In this document: positions 10,168 to 19,729 of the stretch, in pieces
How positions within the stretch are numbered: position 1 is the first letter of the stretch
Layout: the number at the start of each line of letters is the position of its first letter
From: Proteus cibi
GTDB taxonomy: Bacteria > Pseudomonadota > Gammaproteobacteria > Enterobacterales > Enterobacteriaceae
DNA: 64,000 nt
Assembly: GCF_003144405.1 (NCBI RefSeq)
Contig: NZ_PENW01000015.1
Location: 222,158-286,157, forward strand
Reading direction: 5' to 3'
Translations under genes and position numbers: made by a program
The notes under the pieces: generated by a model
Database searches by the model: none
The model's input: the letters and a program-made list of their open reading frames with translations, nothing else
What the model was told of the DNA's origin: nothing

Positions 10168-10788
10168 ATGAGCCAACTTTTTTATATTCACCCTGATAAT
10201 CCGCAGGCTCGTTTAATTGAACAAAGTGCTGATATTTTACGCAAAGGCGGTGTGGTGATTTATCCAACAGACTCTGGCTATGCTATTGGCTGTTGTTTAG
10301 AAAATAAAGATGCAATGACGCGGATTTGTCGTATTCGCCAATTAGATAAAAATCACAATTTCACATTGATGTGTCGTGATTTATCAGAAATCGCTAATTA
10401 CGCTTATGTTGATAATGTCGTGTTTCGTTTAATAAAAAATAACACGCCAGGTAATTACACCTTTATATTAAAAGCGACGAAAGATGTACCAAAGCGTTTG
10501 ATGAATGATAAGCGTAAAACTATTGGTTTACGTGTTCCTTCTAATCCGATTGCTCTGGCATTGTTAGAAAATATAGGTGAGCCATTAATGTCAACAAGCC
10601 TGATTTTACCGGGTAATGACTTTGCTGAATCTGATCCGGAAGAGATCGAGGATTTATTAAGCAAACAAGTTGATTTGGTGATCCATGGTGGCTATTTAGG
10701 ACAAAAACCGACAACAGTAATTGATTTAACAGAAGATACCCCAGTTATCGTACGTGAAGGTACGGGGGATATTACGCCATTTCAGTAA
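10168..10788 (+). CDS. yciO: YciO family protein (Sua5/YrdC/YciO)
   Basis: 206-residue protein of the YrdC-like fold that binds dsRNA/tRNA and nucleotides. Relatives Sua5/TsaC make threonylcarbamoyl-AMP for the tRNA t6A modification; YciO itself is a paralog with only weak or uncertain activity of that kind. Seen: GGVVIYPTDSGYAIGC (about 28-43), the core motif of the fold, and GLRVPSNP (about 122). Normal length, cotranscribed with rnm (24-bp gap) as in E. coli. Confidence 0.92.
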   Translation: MSQLFYIHPDNPQARLIEQSADILRKGGVVIYPTDSGYAIGCCLENKDAMTRICRIRQLDKNHNFTLMCRDLSEIANYAYVDNVVFRLIKNNTPGNYTFILKATKDVPKRLMNDKRKTIGLRVPSNPIALALLENIGEPLMSTSLILPGNDFAESDPEEIEDLLSKQVDLVIHGGYLGQKPTTVIDLTEDTPVIVREGTGDITPFQ

Positions 10789-10900
10789 GTCATTTAGTGA
10801 CTTAAACTGAATTGAATACAAATGGCGCGATAGTGAAAAAATTTATCACGAGATAAAGAGATAAAAGGTGAAGGGATTTATTGCTTGTGTTAAATTTATA

Positions 10901-10922
10901 CATCGCGATAAAAATCACGATG
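10901..10922 (+). terminator. Possible terminator hairpin after yciO
   Basis: CATCGCGAT, AAAA loop, ATCACGATG (one mismatch) followed by TCTATTTTTG, about 110 bp after yciO. The T tract is interrupted, so the call is tentative. Confidence 0.4.
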
Positions 10923-11046
10923 TCTATTTTTGAAATCGGTTATATCAATGCGTATTTTAAACGCTAAACACAATAATTCGATCTACAAATAAGCGGCTAA
11001 GCTATCGTTAGGAGTTGCCAACATCGTTTTATCGTCACTATTTATC

Positions 11047-11190
11047 ACAATGTTGATGTGAAAGATCATCAACATTGTTTATTATTGAATCAATAAACCT
11101 GTGTTTATTTCTTATTTTAATAAACATGGGTTATTTTTATTTAATTGATTTTTAAAAATTAATTCTATTTTTATGACGCCTGTGAAGGCG
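11047..11190 (+). other. Structured rluB upstream region with three hairpins
   Basis: Within a 419-bp gap between yciO and rluB there are three successive inverted repeats. A perfect 12-bp stem ACAATGTTGATG/CATCAACATTGT with an 8-nt loop lies at 11047-11078. An imperfect stem AATAAACC...GGGTTATT lies at 11092-11135. A short CGCCT-GTGA-AGGCG hairpin sits at about 11176-11190, close to the rluB start. They could be a structured 5' leader or a small transcript. No known riboswitch or RNA family was recognised. Confidence 0.4.
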
Positions 11191-11207
11191 ACACATGAGG
11201 TTGTTTC

Positions 11208-12131
11208 ATGAGCGATAAATCGCAACGCACTGAAAAATTACAAAAAATCCTTGCTCGTTCTGGTCACGGTTCTCGCCGTGAAATTGAAGGCTATCTTCAA
11301 GAGGGACGTATCAGCATTGATGGTACAAAAGCGAAATTAGGTGATCGTATCGATGTCACCACTACAGCAAAAATCCGCTTAGATGGCCGCATTCTAAATA
11401 TTCGTGAAGCACAAAAAGATGTCTGCCGTGTGCTTGCTTATTACAAACCTGAAGGTGAGCTATGCACTCGTAGTGATCCGCAAGGTCGTCCGACTGTATT
11501 CCAACGTCTTCCTCGCCTTAACAGTGCTCGCTGGATTGCAGTGGGTCGTCTTGATGTGAATACCAGCGGATTACTGTTATTTACAACAGATGGTGAATTA
11601 GCCAACCGTTTAATGCATCCTAGCCGTGAAGTTGAGCGTGAATATGCTGTCCGTGTTTTTGGTGAAATTGATGATGCGAAAATTCGTCAATTAACGCGTG
11701 GTGTACAATTAGAAGATGGTCCTGCTTCATTCCGCTCAGTGTCTTACCGTGGTGGTGAGGGGATTAACCAATGGTACAACGTTTCACTAACCGAAGGACG
11801 TAACCGCGAAGTTCGTCGTATGTGGGAAGCGGTCGGTGTTCAAGTCAGTCGTCTTATTCGTGTTCGTTACGGTGATATTGATTTACCGAAAGGTTTACCG
11901 CGTGGGGGTTGGGTTGAACTTGGGTTAGATCAAATCAACTATTTGCGTCAGTTAGTTGAATTAAATGATGAAACAGTCACAAAAGTTGCAGTAGAAAAAG
12001 ATCAGCGTCGTATTAAAGCGAATCAGATCCGTCGTGCGGTTAAGCGTCATACTAAAATATCAACACGTACTTCAACATCACCTGCTAAAAGAGCATCAAG
12101 TCGTCGCCAATCAGCAGGAAATAAAAAGTAA
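11208..12131 (+). CDS. rluB: 23S rRNA pseudouridine-2605 synthase
   Basis: Isomerises a uridine to pseudouridine in helix 93 of 23S rRNA (position 2605 in E. coli). N-terminal S4 RNA-binding domain ([22 protein letters not shown], given here in part: [17 protein letters not shown]) and an RsuA-type catalytic domain with the catalytic Asp in [12 protein letters not shown] (about residue 120). The 307-residue protein ends in a basic, Ser/Thr/Arg-rich disordered tail, as in other enteric RluB. The start has AGG 8 nt upstream. The context with btuR-yciK-sohB downstream matches E. coli except for an inserted gene at 12306. Confidence 0.95.
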   Translation: MSDKSQRTEKLQKILARSGHGSRREIEGYLQEGRISIDGTKAKLGDRIDVTTTAKIRLDGRILNIREAQKDVCRVLAYYKPEGELCTRSDPQGRPTVFQRLPRLNSARWIAVGRLDVNTSGLLLFTTDGELANRLMHPSREVEREYAVRVFGEIDDAKIRQLTRGVQLEDGPASFRSVSYRGGEGINQWYNVSLTEGRNREVRRMWEAVGVQVSRLIRVRYGDIDLPKGLPRGGWVELGLDQINYLRQLVELNDETVTKVAVEKDQRRIKANQIRRAVKRHTKISTRTSTSPAKRASSRRQSAGNKK

Positions 12132-12183
12132 TTAGCGAATAATTATTTATTATTTCAAATTAAAATATCATTTCTTATTAAGA

Positions 12184-12214
12184 AGCACTCATGAAAAATG
12201 GGGGCTTTTTTTTT
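12184..12214 (+). terminator. Terminator of rluB
   Basis: AAGC-ACTCAT, loop, AATGGG-GGCTT followed by eight T; about 50 bp after the rluB stop. Confidence 0.75.
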
Positions 12215-12305
12215 GATGGCTTTCTTTTTATTATAAATAAATTTATGATACGCATATTGTCGCCCAATATAAATTGATATTTAACGATAAGGCATTCAAA
12301 ATAAT

Positions 12306-13256
12306 ATGTATCGTTATTTTTATTTGATAATAGTGCTATATATAACACCTTTAGTTACGGGATGTGATAATCCCGCAATAAGAGAAAAACAAAATGGTGT
12401 TTTCTATATCAGTAATAATCAATTAGAGCTTTTAGAGTTTAAAGTTGATAATACGAAATTTCTGATGGGAAAAGGTGAAGTAAAAAAAATAAAACTCAAT
12501 AATGGTGAACATGTATTGGTTGATAGCCAAGGTAAACAAAGTGTATTTATGGTGTATCCAGGAAATCGAGGTGGAATAATTAATCCTAATAGGGATATAT
12601 ATTATAGTTTCACCGCGTTATTTAAACAAGAGTATGCGCCATCTGAGGAAACACGCATAGATGAGCGGACTGTATGGGTAAATGGTATACTTTTAAGAGG
12701 CGCAATTAATAGTTCGGATTCTCTTTTTATTGATAATAATATATTTAACTGTGATATTCCAATCGATGAATCATTACCGACTTATTTATCTGATTGGGAA
12801 GGTAATGAAAAAGTGAATGTATTGACAAAATGTTTTACAAGAGATGATTTTTATCAATATATTATTAAATTTCCCTACGGTATTAAATTTCATTCTGAGC
12901 ATAATTTATTAACTCAATACAACGAAAAAGATAATTTTAATTGGATCGATAAAAATAATACACGAACAGATAGTTTATCTCCGTTAGAATATAACTTTAG
13001 TTTTCGTGATGAAAAATTAATGAAAGAGGCAATAAGTATTCATAAAATAGTTGAAAAATATTTAACCTCAAGAGACCCAACAGAAAGAAAATTATTTTAT
13101 GATGAGTATCATGAACATATCATAAAGATGGCAATACTTTATGATCAACAAATAAGAAATCATATTTTTATTGATAGAGAGATGTATTTAGACTTTATTA
13201 AAAAGAATGGGCGTATATTCGGTGCCGGTATTTTAGGGGAACCTATTCTTATTTAA
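12306..13256 (+). CDS. Hypothetical lipoprotein
   Basis: No family recognised. The 316-residue product begins with a hydrophobic signal (YFYLIIVLYITPLVTGC) ending in lipobox LVTG-Cys20, so it is probably a lipoprotein; Asp at +2 (CDN) would favour retention in the inner membrane by the Lol rule. The rest is rich in Asn, Lys, Ile and Asp, has no membrane segment and carries Cys at 149 and 171 or nearby that could form a disulfide. Base composition is clearly more AT-rich than its neighbours. It sits between rluB and btuR, which are adjacent in E. coli, so it looks like an inserted gene. It converges on btuR. Confidence 0.7.
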   Translation: MYRYFYLIIVLYITPLVTGCDNPAIREKQNGVFYISNNQLELLEFKVDNTKFLMGKGEVKKIKLNNGEHVLVDSQGKQSVFMVYPGNRGGIINPNRDIYYSFTALFKQEYAPSEETRIDERTVWVNGILLRGAINSSDSLFIDNNIFNCDIPIDESLPTYLSDWEGNEKVNVLTKCFTRDDFYQYIIKFPYGIKFHSEHNLLTQYNEKDNFNWIDKNNTRTDSLSPLEYNFSFRDEKLMKEAISIHKIVEKYLTSRDPTERKLFYDEYHEHIIKMAILYDQQIRNHIFIDREMYLDFIKKNGRIFGAGILGEPILI

Positions 13257-13287
13257 TAGTTAATATGGAGGCTTTTTTACACCATGA

Positions 13288-13878
13288 TTACCAATCTATG
13301 CCTTTTTGTGCTTTTATCCCACTATCAAAAGCATGTTTAAGAGGGCGCATTTCTGTCACAGTATCTGCTAACTCGATTAATTTTCTATGGCAGCCTCTTC
13401 CTGTAATTATGACATTTTGGTGGGAAGGACGAGTGTTAATCGCTGAAACAACCTCATCTAATGGTAAATAGTTAAAGCTAATCATATAGGTGATTTCATC
13501 GAGAATAACCAGATCGTATTCTGGATCATTAAGTAGCTTGAGTGCATATTGCCAAGTATTTAAACAGGCAATTGTATCTGTATTTTTATCTTGTGTTTCC
13601 CAAGTAAAACCTGTCTCCATTACATAAAAAGGTACACCAAATTGTTCTAATAGATTACGTTCACCATTTTCCCATGTACCTTTGATAAACTGCACAACAC
13701 CGACCTTTTTTTGATGACCGACAGCGCGTGTCGCGGTTCCCATCGCTGCCGTTGTTTTCCCTTTACCGTTGCCTGTAAAGATCATCAGAATACCTTGTTC
13801 TTGCTGAGCTTGCTCAATTCGGGTATCTACTTTCTCTTTTAGACGTTGTTGGCGTTTTTGGTGTTGTGCATCATTCAT
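13288..13878 (-). CDS. btuR: Cob(I)yrinic acid a,c-diamide adenosyltransferase
   Basis: Transfers the adenosyl group of ATP to cob(I)alamin or corrinoids to form adenosylcobalamin (CobA/CobO family). The 196-residue length equals E. coli BtuR. A Walker A-like FTGNGKGKTTAA (about 34-45) and QFIKGTWENGERN (about 64-76) match the family closely, and the Walker B-like LVILDEITYM lies near 120. It lies 25 bp downstream of yciK on the same strand and is probably cotranscribed with it. No cobalamin riboswitch was seen upstream. Confidence 0.96.
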   Translation of the reverse strand: MNDAQHQKRQQRLKEKVDTRIEQAQQEQGILMIFTGNGKGKTTAAMGTATRAVGHQKKVGVVQFIKGTWENGERNLLEQFGVPFYVMETGFTWETQDKNTDTIACLNTWQYALKLLNDPEYDLVILDEITYMISFNYLPLDEVVSAINTRPSHQNVIITGRGCHRKLIELADTVTEMRPLKHAFDSGIKAQKGIDW

Positions 13879-13903
13879 TTTACTACCTCAAACTTAAATT
13901 ACG

Positions 13904-14668
13904 TTATTCAGCGGGACCCGCTTTACGACCAGGTTGCGCATCTAAAGATTGACCTTTCACATCAATACTGTCATCGCTCATTAAATAGAGATATAACGGC
14001 ATCAAATCTTTAGGTGTTTTCAGCATTTGTGCATTTTCATCTGGGAATGCACTTGCTCGCATGGCGGTACGAGTGCCACCAGGATTAATACAGTTAATGC
14101 GCAAGGTACTTTCTTTATATTCTTCATTAAGTACCTGCATAAAGCCTTCTGTTGCGAATTTAGATACAGAATAAGCCCCCCAACCATAACGACCTTGGCG
14201 ACCGACACTCGATGTGGTGAGGATAAGGCTTGCGTGAGGGGCTTTTAGCATTAAAGGTAACAGTGCTTTGGTAAGCATAAATGTCGCATTAACGTTAACT
14301 TGCATAACATCATGCCAAAGGTTGCTAGGTTGATTAATGATAGGTTCAACAACACCGAGCAGACCCGCATTTTGCAACACACCATCGAGATGAGGAAAAC
14401 GTTTAACGAGAGTATCAGCAAATTGCTGAAAATCGTTCTCTGTCGCTGTAAGTAGATCAAGTGGATATAACATGGGCTGTTGGCCACCTGATGTAATGAT
14501 CTCTTCTTGAACACTTTCAAGTTTTGATAGAGTACGGCTTAATAAGATTAGTGTTGCGCCATATTGCGCATAAGTTAGTGCAGCTTCCTTTCCGATGCCA
14601 TCACCAGCACCTGTTACTAGAATAATTTTATCTTTTAGCACGCTATGATCGGGTTGATATTGCAACAT
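13904..14668 (-). CDS. yciK: YciK family short-chain dehydrogenase/reductase
   Basis: Cytoplasmic SDR oxidoreductase of unknown substrate, 254 residues. Cofactor motif TGAGDGIGKEAA (about 20-31), NAGLLG (about 100-105), and the catalytic Ser...Tyr-x-x-x-Lys in TSSVGRQGRYGWGAYSVSK (Tyr about 164, Lys about 168). The close resemblance to E. coli YciK is supported by the conserved order yciK-btuR on one strand and divergent sohB. Confidence 0.9.
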   Translation of the reverse strand: MLQYQPDHSVLKDKIILVTGAGDGIGKEAALTYAQYGATLILLSRTLSKLESVQEEIITSGGQQPMLYPLDLLTATENDFQQFADTLVKRFPHLDGVLQNAGLLGVVEPIINQPSNLWHDVMQVNVNATFMLTKALLPLMLKAPHASLILTTSSVGRQGRYGWGAYSVSKFATEGFMQVLNEEYKESTLRINCINPGGTRTAMRASAFPDENAQMLKTPKDLMPLYLYLMSDDSIDVKGQSLDAQPGRKAGPAE

Positions 14669-14878
14669 ATTGATATCCTGTCTAGTAAAAAGTAAATAAA
14701 GTGTAACGCCTTATTTGCTTATCGACCAGTTTAGTCTGATTTTTTGTTTACAATTTGTGACTGTTTTCTTTATGGTATTAAACATAATCATGCCTTTGTT
14801 GCTGGCGCTAAAGCAGAATTTCGTTAAACTAGGCATATTGGTTTTAGTCAGTGTTATTAACCTTAAAAAGAGGTCTTT

Positions 14879-15925
14879 GTGGAGTATATTTTACAATATG
14901 GACTGTTTTTAGCAGAAATCGTTACTGTTGTTGTGGCGATTATCGCTATCGTGTTGTTTTTCGTTGTGATTGGAAATAAAAAGCAAAATCGTAAAGGGAC
15001 ATTAAGAGTCACGGATCTTGCTGAAGCTTACGAAGAAAAACAACGCGTTATGCAACAAGCAAAAATGGACGATGCTGAATTAAAAGTCTGGTATAAAGCG
15101 TTTAAAAAGCAACAGAAAAAAGAGAATAAACAGAATAAAAACAATGCGAAAGAAGGTAAAAAAGGCATTGTAAAACCTTGTTTATATGTGCTTGATTTTA
15201 ACGGTAGTATGGATGCGCACGAAGTGGGTGCATTACGTGAAGAGATCAGTGCCATTCTTTCTGTTGCACAAGCCAGTGATGAAGTATTACTACGTTTAGA
15301 GAGCCCTGGTGGCATGGTTCACGGATATGGATTAGCGGCTGCTCAATTAACACGCTTAAAAGAAAAGGGGATTAAACTGACTGCAGTGGTTGATAAAGTC
15401 GCTGCTAGTGGGGGATATATGATGGCATGTGTGGCAGATAAAATTGTTGCTGCACCCTTTGCGATTATTGGCTCGATTGGTGTGGTGGCTCAGATCCCTA
15501 ACATTCACCGTTTACTCAAGAAAAATGATATTGATGTTGAGTTACATACTGCTGGCGAATATAAGCGTACATTGACCTTATTAGGCGAAAATACGGAAGA
15601 AGGTCGTGAGAAATTTAAGCAAGATTTAAATGAAACGCATCTATTGTTTAAATCATTTGTGCATCATTATCGCCCTCAACTGGATATCGATAGTGTTGCA
15701 ACGGGTGAATATTGGTATGGCTCAGAAGCGTTAAATAGAGGTTTAATTGATGAGGTTGGTGTGAGTGATGATTGGTTAATCAATCATATTAATGACTTTG
15801 ACGTTCTCTCTATCCAATATGTCACTAAAAAGAAAATGGTTGAACGTGTTACCGGCGGTGCAATGGAAAGCATTGATAAACTGATGATGCGTTGGGTACA
15901 AAGAAGTAAAAAACCGTTACTATAA
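14879..15925 (+). CDS. sohB: SohB inner-membrane protease (peptidase S49)
   Basis: Periplasm-facing serine protease of the SppA/signal-peptide-peptidase family, a multicopy suppressor of htrA in E. coli. It starts at GTG (14879) with AGAGG 5 nt upstream; the N-terminus MEYILQYGLFLAEIV parallels E. coli MELLSEYGLFLAKIV. One membrane anchor (about 7-30), a highly charged Lys-rich linker (about 65-98), then the S49 domain with nucleophile Ser in VAASGGYMMA (about 178) and the general-base Lys in GEYKRTLT (about 230). 348 residues, normal length. Confidence 0.95.
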   Translation: MEYILQYGLFLAEIVTVVVAIIAIVLFFVVIGNKKQNRKGTLRVTDLAEAYEEKQRVMQQAKMDDAELKVWYKAFKKQQKKENKQNKNNAKEGKKGIVKPCLYVLDFNGSMDAHEVGALREEISAILSVAQASDEVLLRLESPGGMVHGYGLAAAQLTRLKEKGIKLTAVVDKVAASGGYMMACVADKIVAAPFAIIGSIGVVAQIPNIHRLLKKNDIDVELHTAGEYKRTLTLLGENTEEGREKFKQDLNETHLLFKSFVHHYRPQLDIDSVATGEYWYGSEALNRGLIDEVGVSDDWLINHINDFDVLSIQYVTKKKMVERVTGGAMESIDKLMMRWVQRSKKPLL

Positions 15926-15946
15926 GCCAAATAAATACGTATAAAT

Positions 15947-15977
15947 GATATCAGTGATACTGTTTATCGCTGATATC
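15947..15977 (+). terminator. Hairpin after sohB, likely terminator
   Basis: GATATCAGTGATA and TATCGCTGATATC (one G-T pair) with a CTGTT loop, followed by CTCTTTTCTT; about 20 bp after sohB. Confidence 0.6.
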
Positions 15978-16061
15978 CTCTTTTCTTATTCAATTACTAT
16001 GCCTAAACCTTCCCAAAAAATATTCTAAGCCCCTATTTTTTAAAATTCTATTTCGATAAGG

Positions 16062-16092
16062 CAAAAAAAAGCCAGTGAAAATTTCACTGGCA
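16062..16092 (-). terminator. Strong minus-strand terminator between sohB and yciN
   Basis: Perfect 9-bp stem GCCAGTGAA/TTCACTGGC followed on the minus strand by TTTTTTTT. It must end either yciN or an unannotated minus-strand transcript. Confidence 0.85.
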
Positions 16093-16180
16093 ATCAAAGA
16101 AATAATTGATATTGCTTATAACAACAACAACTGGGTAAATATTTCCTCTTTCTAGGAGGCTTCAATATAGCCGTAAATAT
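16062..16180 (-). ncRNA. Candidate small RNA or long yciN 3' UTR ending in a strong terminator
   Basis: The minus strand has a textbook terminator at 16062-16092: GCCAGTGAA, short loop, TTCACTGGC, then eight T. It lies about 330 nt beyond the yciN stop. Upstream of it on the same strand are a small CCTC...GAGG hairpin and an unstructured U/G-rich stretch with GTTGTTGTTGTTATAAGC, the architecture of an Hfq-dependent sRNA. A further inverted repeat (GCCAGTTA/TAACTGGC) is at 16304-16339. No known sRNA was recognised, and the 5' end given is a guess. The alternative is simply the yciN 3' UTR. Confidence 0.35.
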
Positions 16181-16420
16181 AAAATAAAAATAATTGATAT
16201 TACGGATTGTATTGATAGGTAAATATTATCGTGAGTTGAGTTGTAACAGAAAATTCGCGTCATAATGAAGTTGAATTTTTATTCTTTATTTTCGATTTGT
16301 TATGCCAGTTACTGGCACTAAATGAAGGCAATAACTGGCAAGTAAACGCTCTTTTTTATTATCGATAAAGCGTGAATCAATTTACTTTAGTGAATAAATA
16401 AAAATAATCACAAAGATGAT

Positions 16421-16669
16421 TTATTCTAAATGGTATTTATCAGATAACACATGAGCTAAATGTTTAAACATATTGAATGCCGCTGTGCTTTTTGCTGTAG
16501 GTAAACCTTGTTCATCTAAAAAAAATTCGCCTTTAAATACGAGGACATTACCTTTTTGTTCCACTGAATCAGCACGCATACCTTGTAAATAATCTTCATG
16601 TTCATATATGATTTTATTCGCTTTTTCAAGTAGCATCTCTGTTGTAATCGGTGTAGTTTGTGTTGACAT
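16421..16669 (-). CDS. yciN: YciN family protein (DUF2498)
   Basis: 82-residue cytoplasmic protein of unknown function restricted to enteric bacteria. It aligns over its whole length with E. coli YciN; the stretch [19 protein letters not shown] followed by [14 protein letters not shown] is almost identical. AAGGAG lies 8 nt before the ATG. Divergent from topA, as in E. coli. It may share a transcript with the candidate sRNA region downstream. Confidence 0.92.
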   Translation of the reverse strand: MSTQTTPITTEMLLEKANKIIYEHEDYLQGMRADSVEQKGNVLVFKGEFFLDEQGLPTAKSTAAFNMFKHLAHVLSDKYHLE

Positions 16670-16976
16670 AATATGTGCTCCTTAGAAAAATAATTTGTTG
16701 CGCCTCACTTTTTATCAGGTAGAGTGTGGCATTTTTAAAAGCTTAGCTACTCTATATGTAGCAAACAATGGTTTGCCTGTTCCCGATCAAAGTAGTGAGG
16801 TGATTAAAATACCTCAAAAAAAGGCATGAGTTTTGAGCTCAAACAAAAGCTTTGAATAAAAACAGGTTGATATATTGCAAAACTAACGCAATATAAAAAA
16901 GAGATTTTAAACATTTTCTTAGTTGAGGGTATTAAACAATACCGTCATAACAAAGTTTAATTAGGTAAAGGTAATT
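16670..16976. other. yciN-topA divergent intergenic region
   Basis: 307 bp with no ORF. It contains short inverted repeats (GAGGT...ACCTC near 16797-16815 and TATTGC...GCAATA near 16873-16893) in the presumed topA leader. E. coli topA has several promoters here that respond to supercoiling and heat; equivalent sites were not resolved by eye. Confidence 0.4.
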
Positions 16977-19574
16977 ATGGGTAAAGCTCTTGTTATCGTG
17001 GAGTCCCCGGCTAAAGCCAAAACGATCAATAAATATCTTGGCAATGACTACGTAGTTAAATCTAGCGTGGGTCACATTCGTGATTTGCCAAAGAGTGGTT
17101 CTGGCAGCCAGAAGAGCGAAAACTCATCCGCCACGAAAGGCGTGAAAAAAGTTAAAAAGGATGAGAAATCAGCCTTAGTCAGCCGTATGGGGGTTGATCC
17201 CTATAATGGATGGAATGCGAACTATCAAATTCTACCCGGCAAAGAAAAAGTCGTGGCTGAACTAAAAGCATTGGCTGAGAAAGCTGATCATGTCTATCTC
17301 GCAACGGACCTTGACCGCGAAGGAGAAGCTATCGCGTGGCATTTACGCGAAGTTATCGGCGGTGATGATGAGCGATTTAGTCGAGTGGTTTTTAACGAGA
17401 TCACTAAAAATGCCATTACACAAGCTTTCCAAACGCCGGGTGAGTTAAATATAGATCGTGTTAACGCGCAACAAGCACGCCGCTTTATGGATCGTGTTGT
17501 GGGTTATATGGTTTCACCTTTACTTTGGAAAAAGGTTGCTCGTGGACTCTCTGCGGGTCGAGTACAATCCGTTGCTGTGCGCCTTTTAGTTGAACGTGAG
17601 CGTGAAATCAAAGCCTTTGTTCCTGAAGAATATTGGCAATTACATGCATCACTGTTAACGCCGGACGAACAGCCATTGCGCATGGAAGTCACGCATTATA
17701 ATGATAAAGCCTTCAACCCTGTTTCATCTGATGAAACGCAGGTTGCGGTTAAAGCATTACAAAATGCGACCTTTACGGTAAAAGATCGTGAAGATAGACC
17801 GACATCAAGCAAACCAAGCGCACCACTTATCACATCAACCTTACAGCAAGCGGCAAGTACGCGTTTAAGCTTTGGTGTGAAAAAGACGATGATGCTCGCT
17901 CAACGCCTTTATGAAGCTGGTTATATAACCTATATGCGTACTGACTCAACTAATTTAAGTCAGGATGCAATTCAAATGGCGCGTGATTATATCAATGAGA
18001 ATTTTGGCGCTAAATATTTGCCGAAAGAGCCAAATGTTTATTCGAGCAAAGAAAATTCTCAAGAAGCGCACGAAGCTATCCGTCCTTCTGATATCAATGT
18101 TATCGCAGAATCTTTAAAAGATATGGATAACGATGCCAAACGTTTATATCAACTGATTTGGAATCAATTTGTTGCTTGTCAAATGACACCCGCAAAATAC
18201 GATTCAACGACATTAACCGTCGAATCAGGTGATTATAAATTACGTGCTAAAGGTCGTACTTTACGTTTTGCCGGTTGGACGAAAGTCATGCCAGCGATGC
18301 GTAATAAAGATGAAGATAAAACCTTACCAGCTGTTGATGTAGGGGCAAAACTGGCTTTAGCTGAATTAGAACCTACTCAGCACTTTACTAAGCCACCAGC
18401 ACGTTTTAGCGAAGCGACTTTAGTTAAAGAATTGGAAAAACGCGGTATTGGTCGTCCTTCAACGTATGCATCTATCATTTCCACCATTCAAGATCGTGGT
18501 TATGTGAAAGTTGAAAACCGCCGTTTTTATGCAGAAAAAATGGGTGAAATTGTAACCGATCGCTTAGAAGAAAATTTTAGCGACTTAATGAATTACGATT
18601 TTACTGCGCAAATGGAAGATCATCTCGACCATGTTGCTAATAATGAAGAAAACTGGAAAGCGGTATTAGATGCATTCTTCACCGATTTTAGTCAGCAATT
18701 AGAGGTGGCTGAAAAAGATCCTGAAGAAGGCGGAATGCGACCCAATCCAATGGTGATCACGTCGATTGAATGCCCAACTTGTTCTCGTCATATGGGAATT
18801 AGAACGGCGACAACTGGCGTATTCTTAGGATGTTCGGGTTATGCTTTACCGCCTAAAGAGCGTTGTAAGCAAACCATTAACCTTATCCCTGAAGATGAAT
18901 TATTAAATATTCTAGAAGGGGAAGATGCAGAAACTAACGCATTACGTGCACGTCGTCGTTGTCCGAAATGTGGTACTGCAATGGACAGTTACCTGATTGA
19001 TACTCATCGTAAATTACATGTTTGTGGTAATAACCCTGCATGTGATGGTTATGAAGTTGAAGAAGGTGAATTCCGCTTAAAAGGGTATGAAGGTCCAGTT
19101 ATCGAGTGCGATAAATGTGGCTCTGAAATGCACCTGAAAATGGGGCGTTTTGGTAAATACATGGGTTGTACTAATGATGACTGCAAAAATACCCGTAAGA
19201 TCTTAAAAAGTGGTGAAATTGCACCACCGAAAGAAGATCCCGTTCCACTTCCTGAATTGCTATGCGAAAAATCAGATGCTTACTTTGTCTTACGAGATGG
19301 CGCTGCTGGTGTATTCCTGGCTGCAAACACGTTTCCTAAATCAAGAGAAACGCGAGCACCAAAAGTGGAAGAGCTGGTTCGCTTTAAAGACCGTTTAGCA
19401 GAGAAGATGCGCTATTTAGCAGAAGCTCCGGTAGCTGATCCTGAAGGAAACCCAACAATTGTGCGTTTTAGTCGTAAAACAAAACAGCAATATGTTTCTT
19501 CAGAGAAAGATGGCAAGGCAACAGGTTGGTCCGCGTTTTATGTTGATGGTAAATGGGTTGAAAAGACCAAATAA
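16977..19574 (+). CDS. topA: DNA topoisomerase I
   Basis: Type IA topoisomerase that relaxes negative supercoils by single-strand passage. 865 residues, the same length as E. coli TopA. Toprim domain at the N-terminus ([17 protein letters not shown]; acidic cluster in [15 protein letters not shown], about 110-124). The catalytic Tyr is in [13 protein letters not shown] (about 319), followed by [10 protein letters not shown]. The C-terminus carries Cys4 zinc ribbons ([18 protein letters not shown] with [16 protein letters not shown] with CTNDDC) and a basic tail. Monocistronic with its own terminator. Confidence 0.98.
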   Translation: MGKALVIVESPAKAKTINKYLGNDYVVKSSVGHIRDLPKSGSGSQKSENSSATKGVKKVKKDEKSALVSRMGVDPYNGWNANYQILPGKEKVVAELKALAEKADHVYLATDLDREGEAIAWHLREVIGGDDERFSRVVFNEITKNAITQAFQTPGELNIDRVNAQQARRFMDRVVGYMVSPLLWKKVARGLSAGRVQSVAVRLLVEREREIKAFVPEEYWQLHASLLTPDEQPLRMEVTHYNDKAFNPVSSDETQVAVKALQNATFTVKDREDRPTSSKPSAPLITSTLQQAASTRLSFGVKKTMMLAQRLYEAGYITYMRTDSTNLSQDAIQMARDYINENFGAKYLPKEPNVYSSKENSQEAHEAIRPSDINVIAESLKDMDNDAKRLYQLIWNQFVACQMTPAKYDSTTLTVESGDYKLRAKGRTLRFAGWTKVMPAMRNKDEDKTLPAVDVGAKLALAELEPTQHFTKPPARFSEATLVKELEKRGIGRPSTYASIISTIQDRGYVKVENRRFYAEKMGEIVTDRLEENFSDLMNYDFTAQMEDHLDHVANNEENWKAVLDAFFTDFSQQLEVAEKDPEEGGMRPNPMVITSIECPTCSRHMGIRTATTGVFLGCSGYALPPKERCKQTINLIPEDELLNILEGEDAETNALRARRRCPKCGTAMDSYLIDTHRKLHVCGNNPACDGYEVEEGEFRLKGYEGPVIECDKCGSEMHLKMGRFGKYMGCTNDDCKNTRKILKSGEIAPPKEDPVPLPELLCEKSDAYFVLRDGAAGVFLAANTFPKSRETRAPKVEELVRFKDRLAEKMRYLAEAPVADPEGNPTIVRFSRKTKQQYVSSEKDGKATGWSAFYVDGKWVEKTK

Positions 19575-19601
19575 CCTTGGCATTACGTGATAAATAAAAA
19601 A

Positions 19602-19629
19602 GCGGCTAATGAGAGTTAGTCGCTTTTTT
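19602..19629 (+). terminator. Terminator of topA
   Basis: GCGGCTAA, loop, GTTAGTCGC followed by a T run, about 30 bp after the stop. Confidence 0.88.
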
Positions 19630-19729
19630 GTATTAAGAAGGTATGCTAATTAAATAGACTAAAACAGTATTGATGGTTAATTTCAACTTGTCTGATATTT
19701 TACTTTGCTAATAATAAGACGGAGATACT

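Noticed and set aside
13879..13903. Cobalamin riboswitch before btuR
   Set aside because: Only 25 bp separate btuR from yciK; no room for it, and none seen before yciK.
16215..16235. GAGTTGTAACAG, resembling a Ter core
   Set aside because: Lacks the GTATG upstream half and the CTAA ending; only GTTGTAAC is shared.
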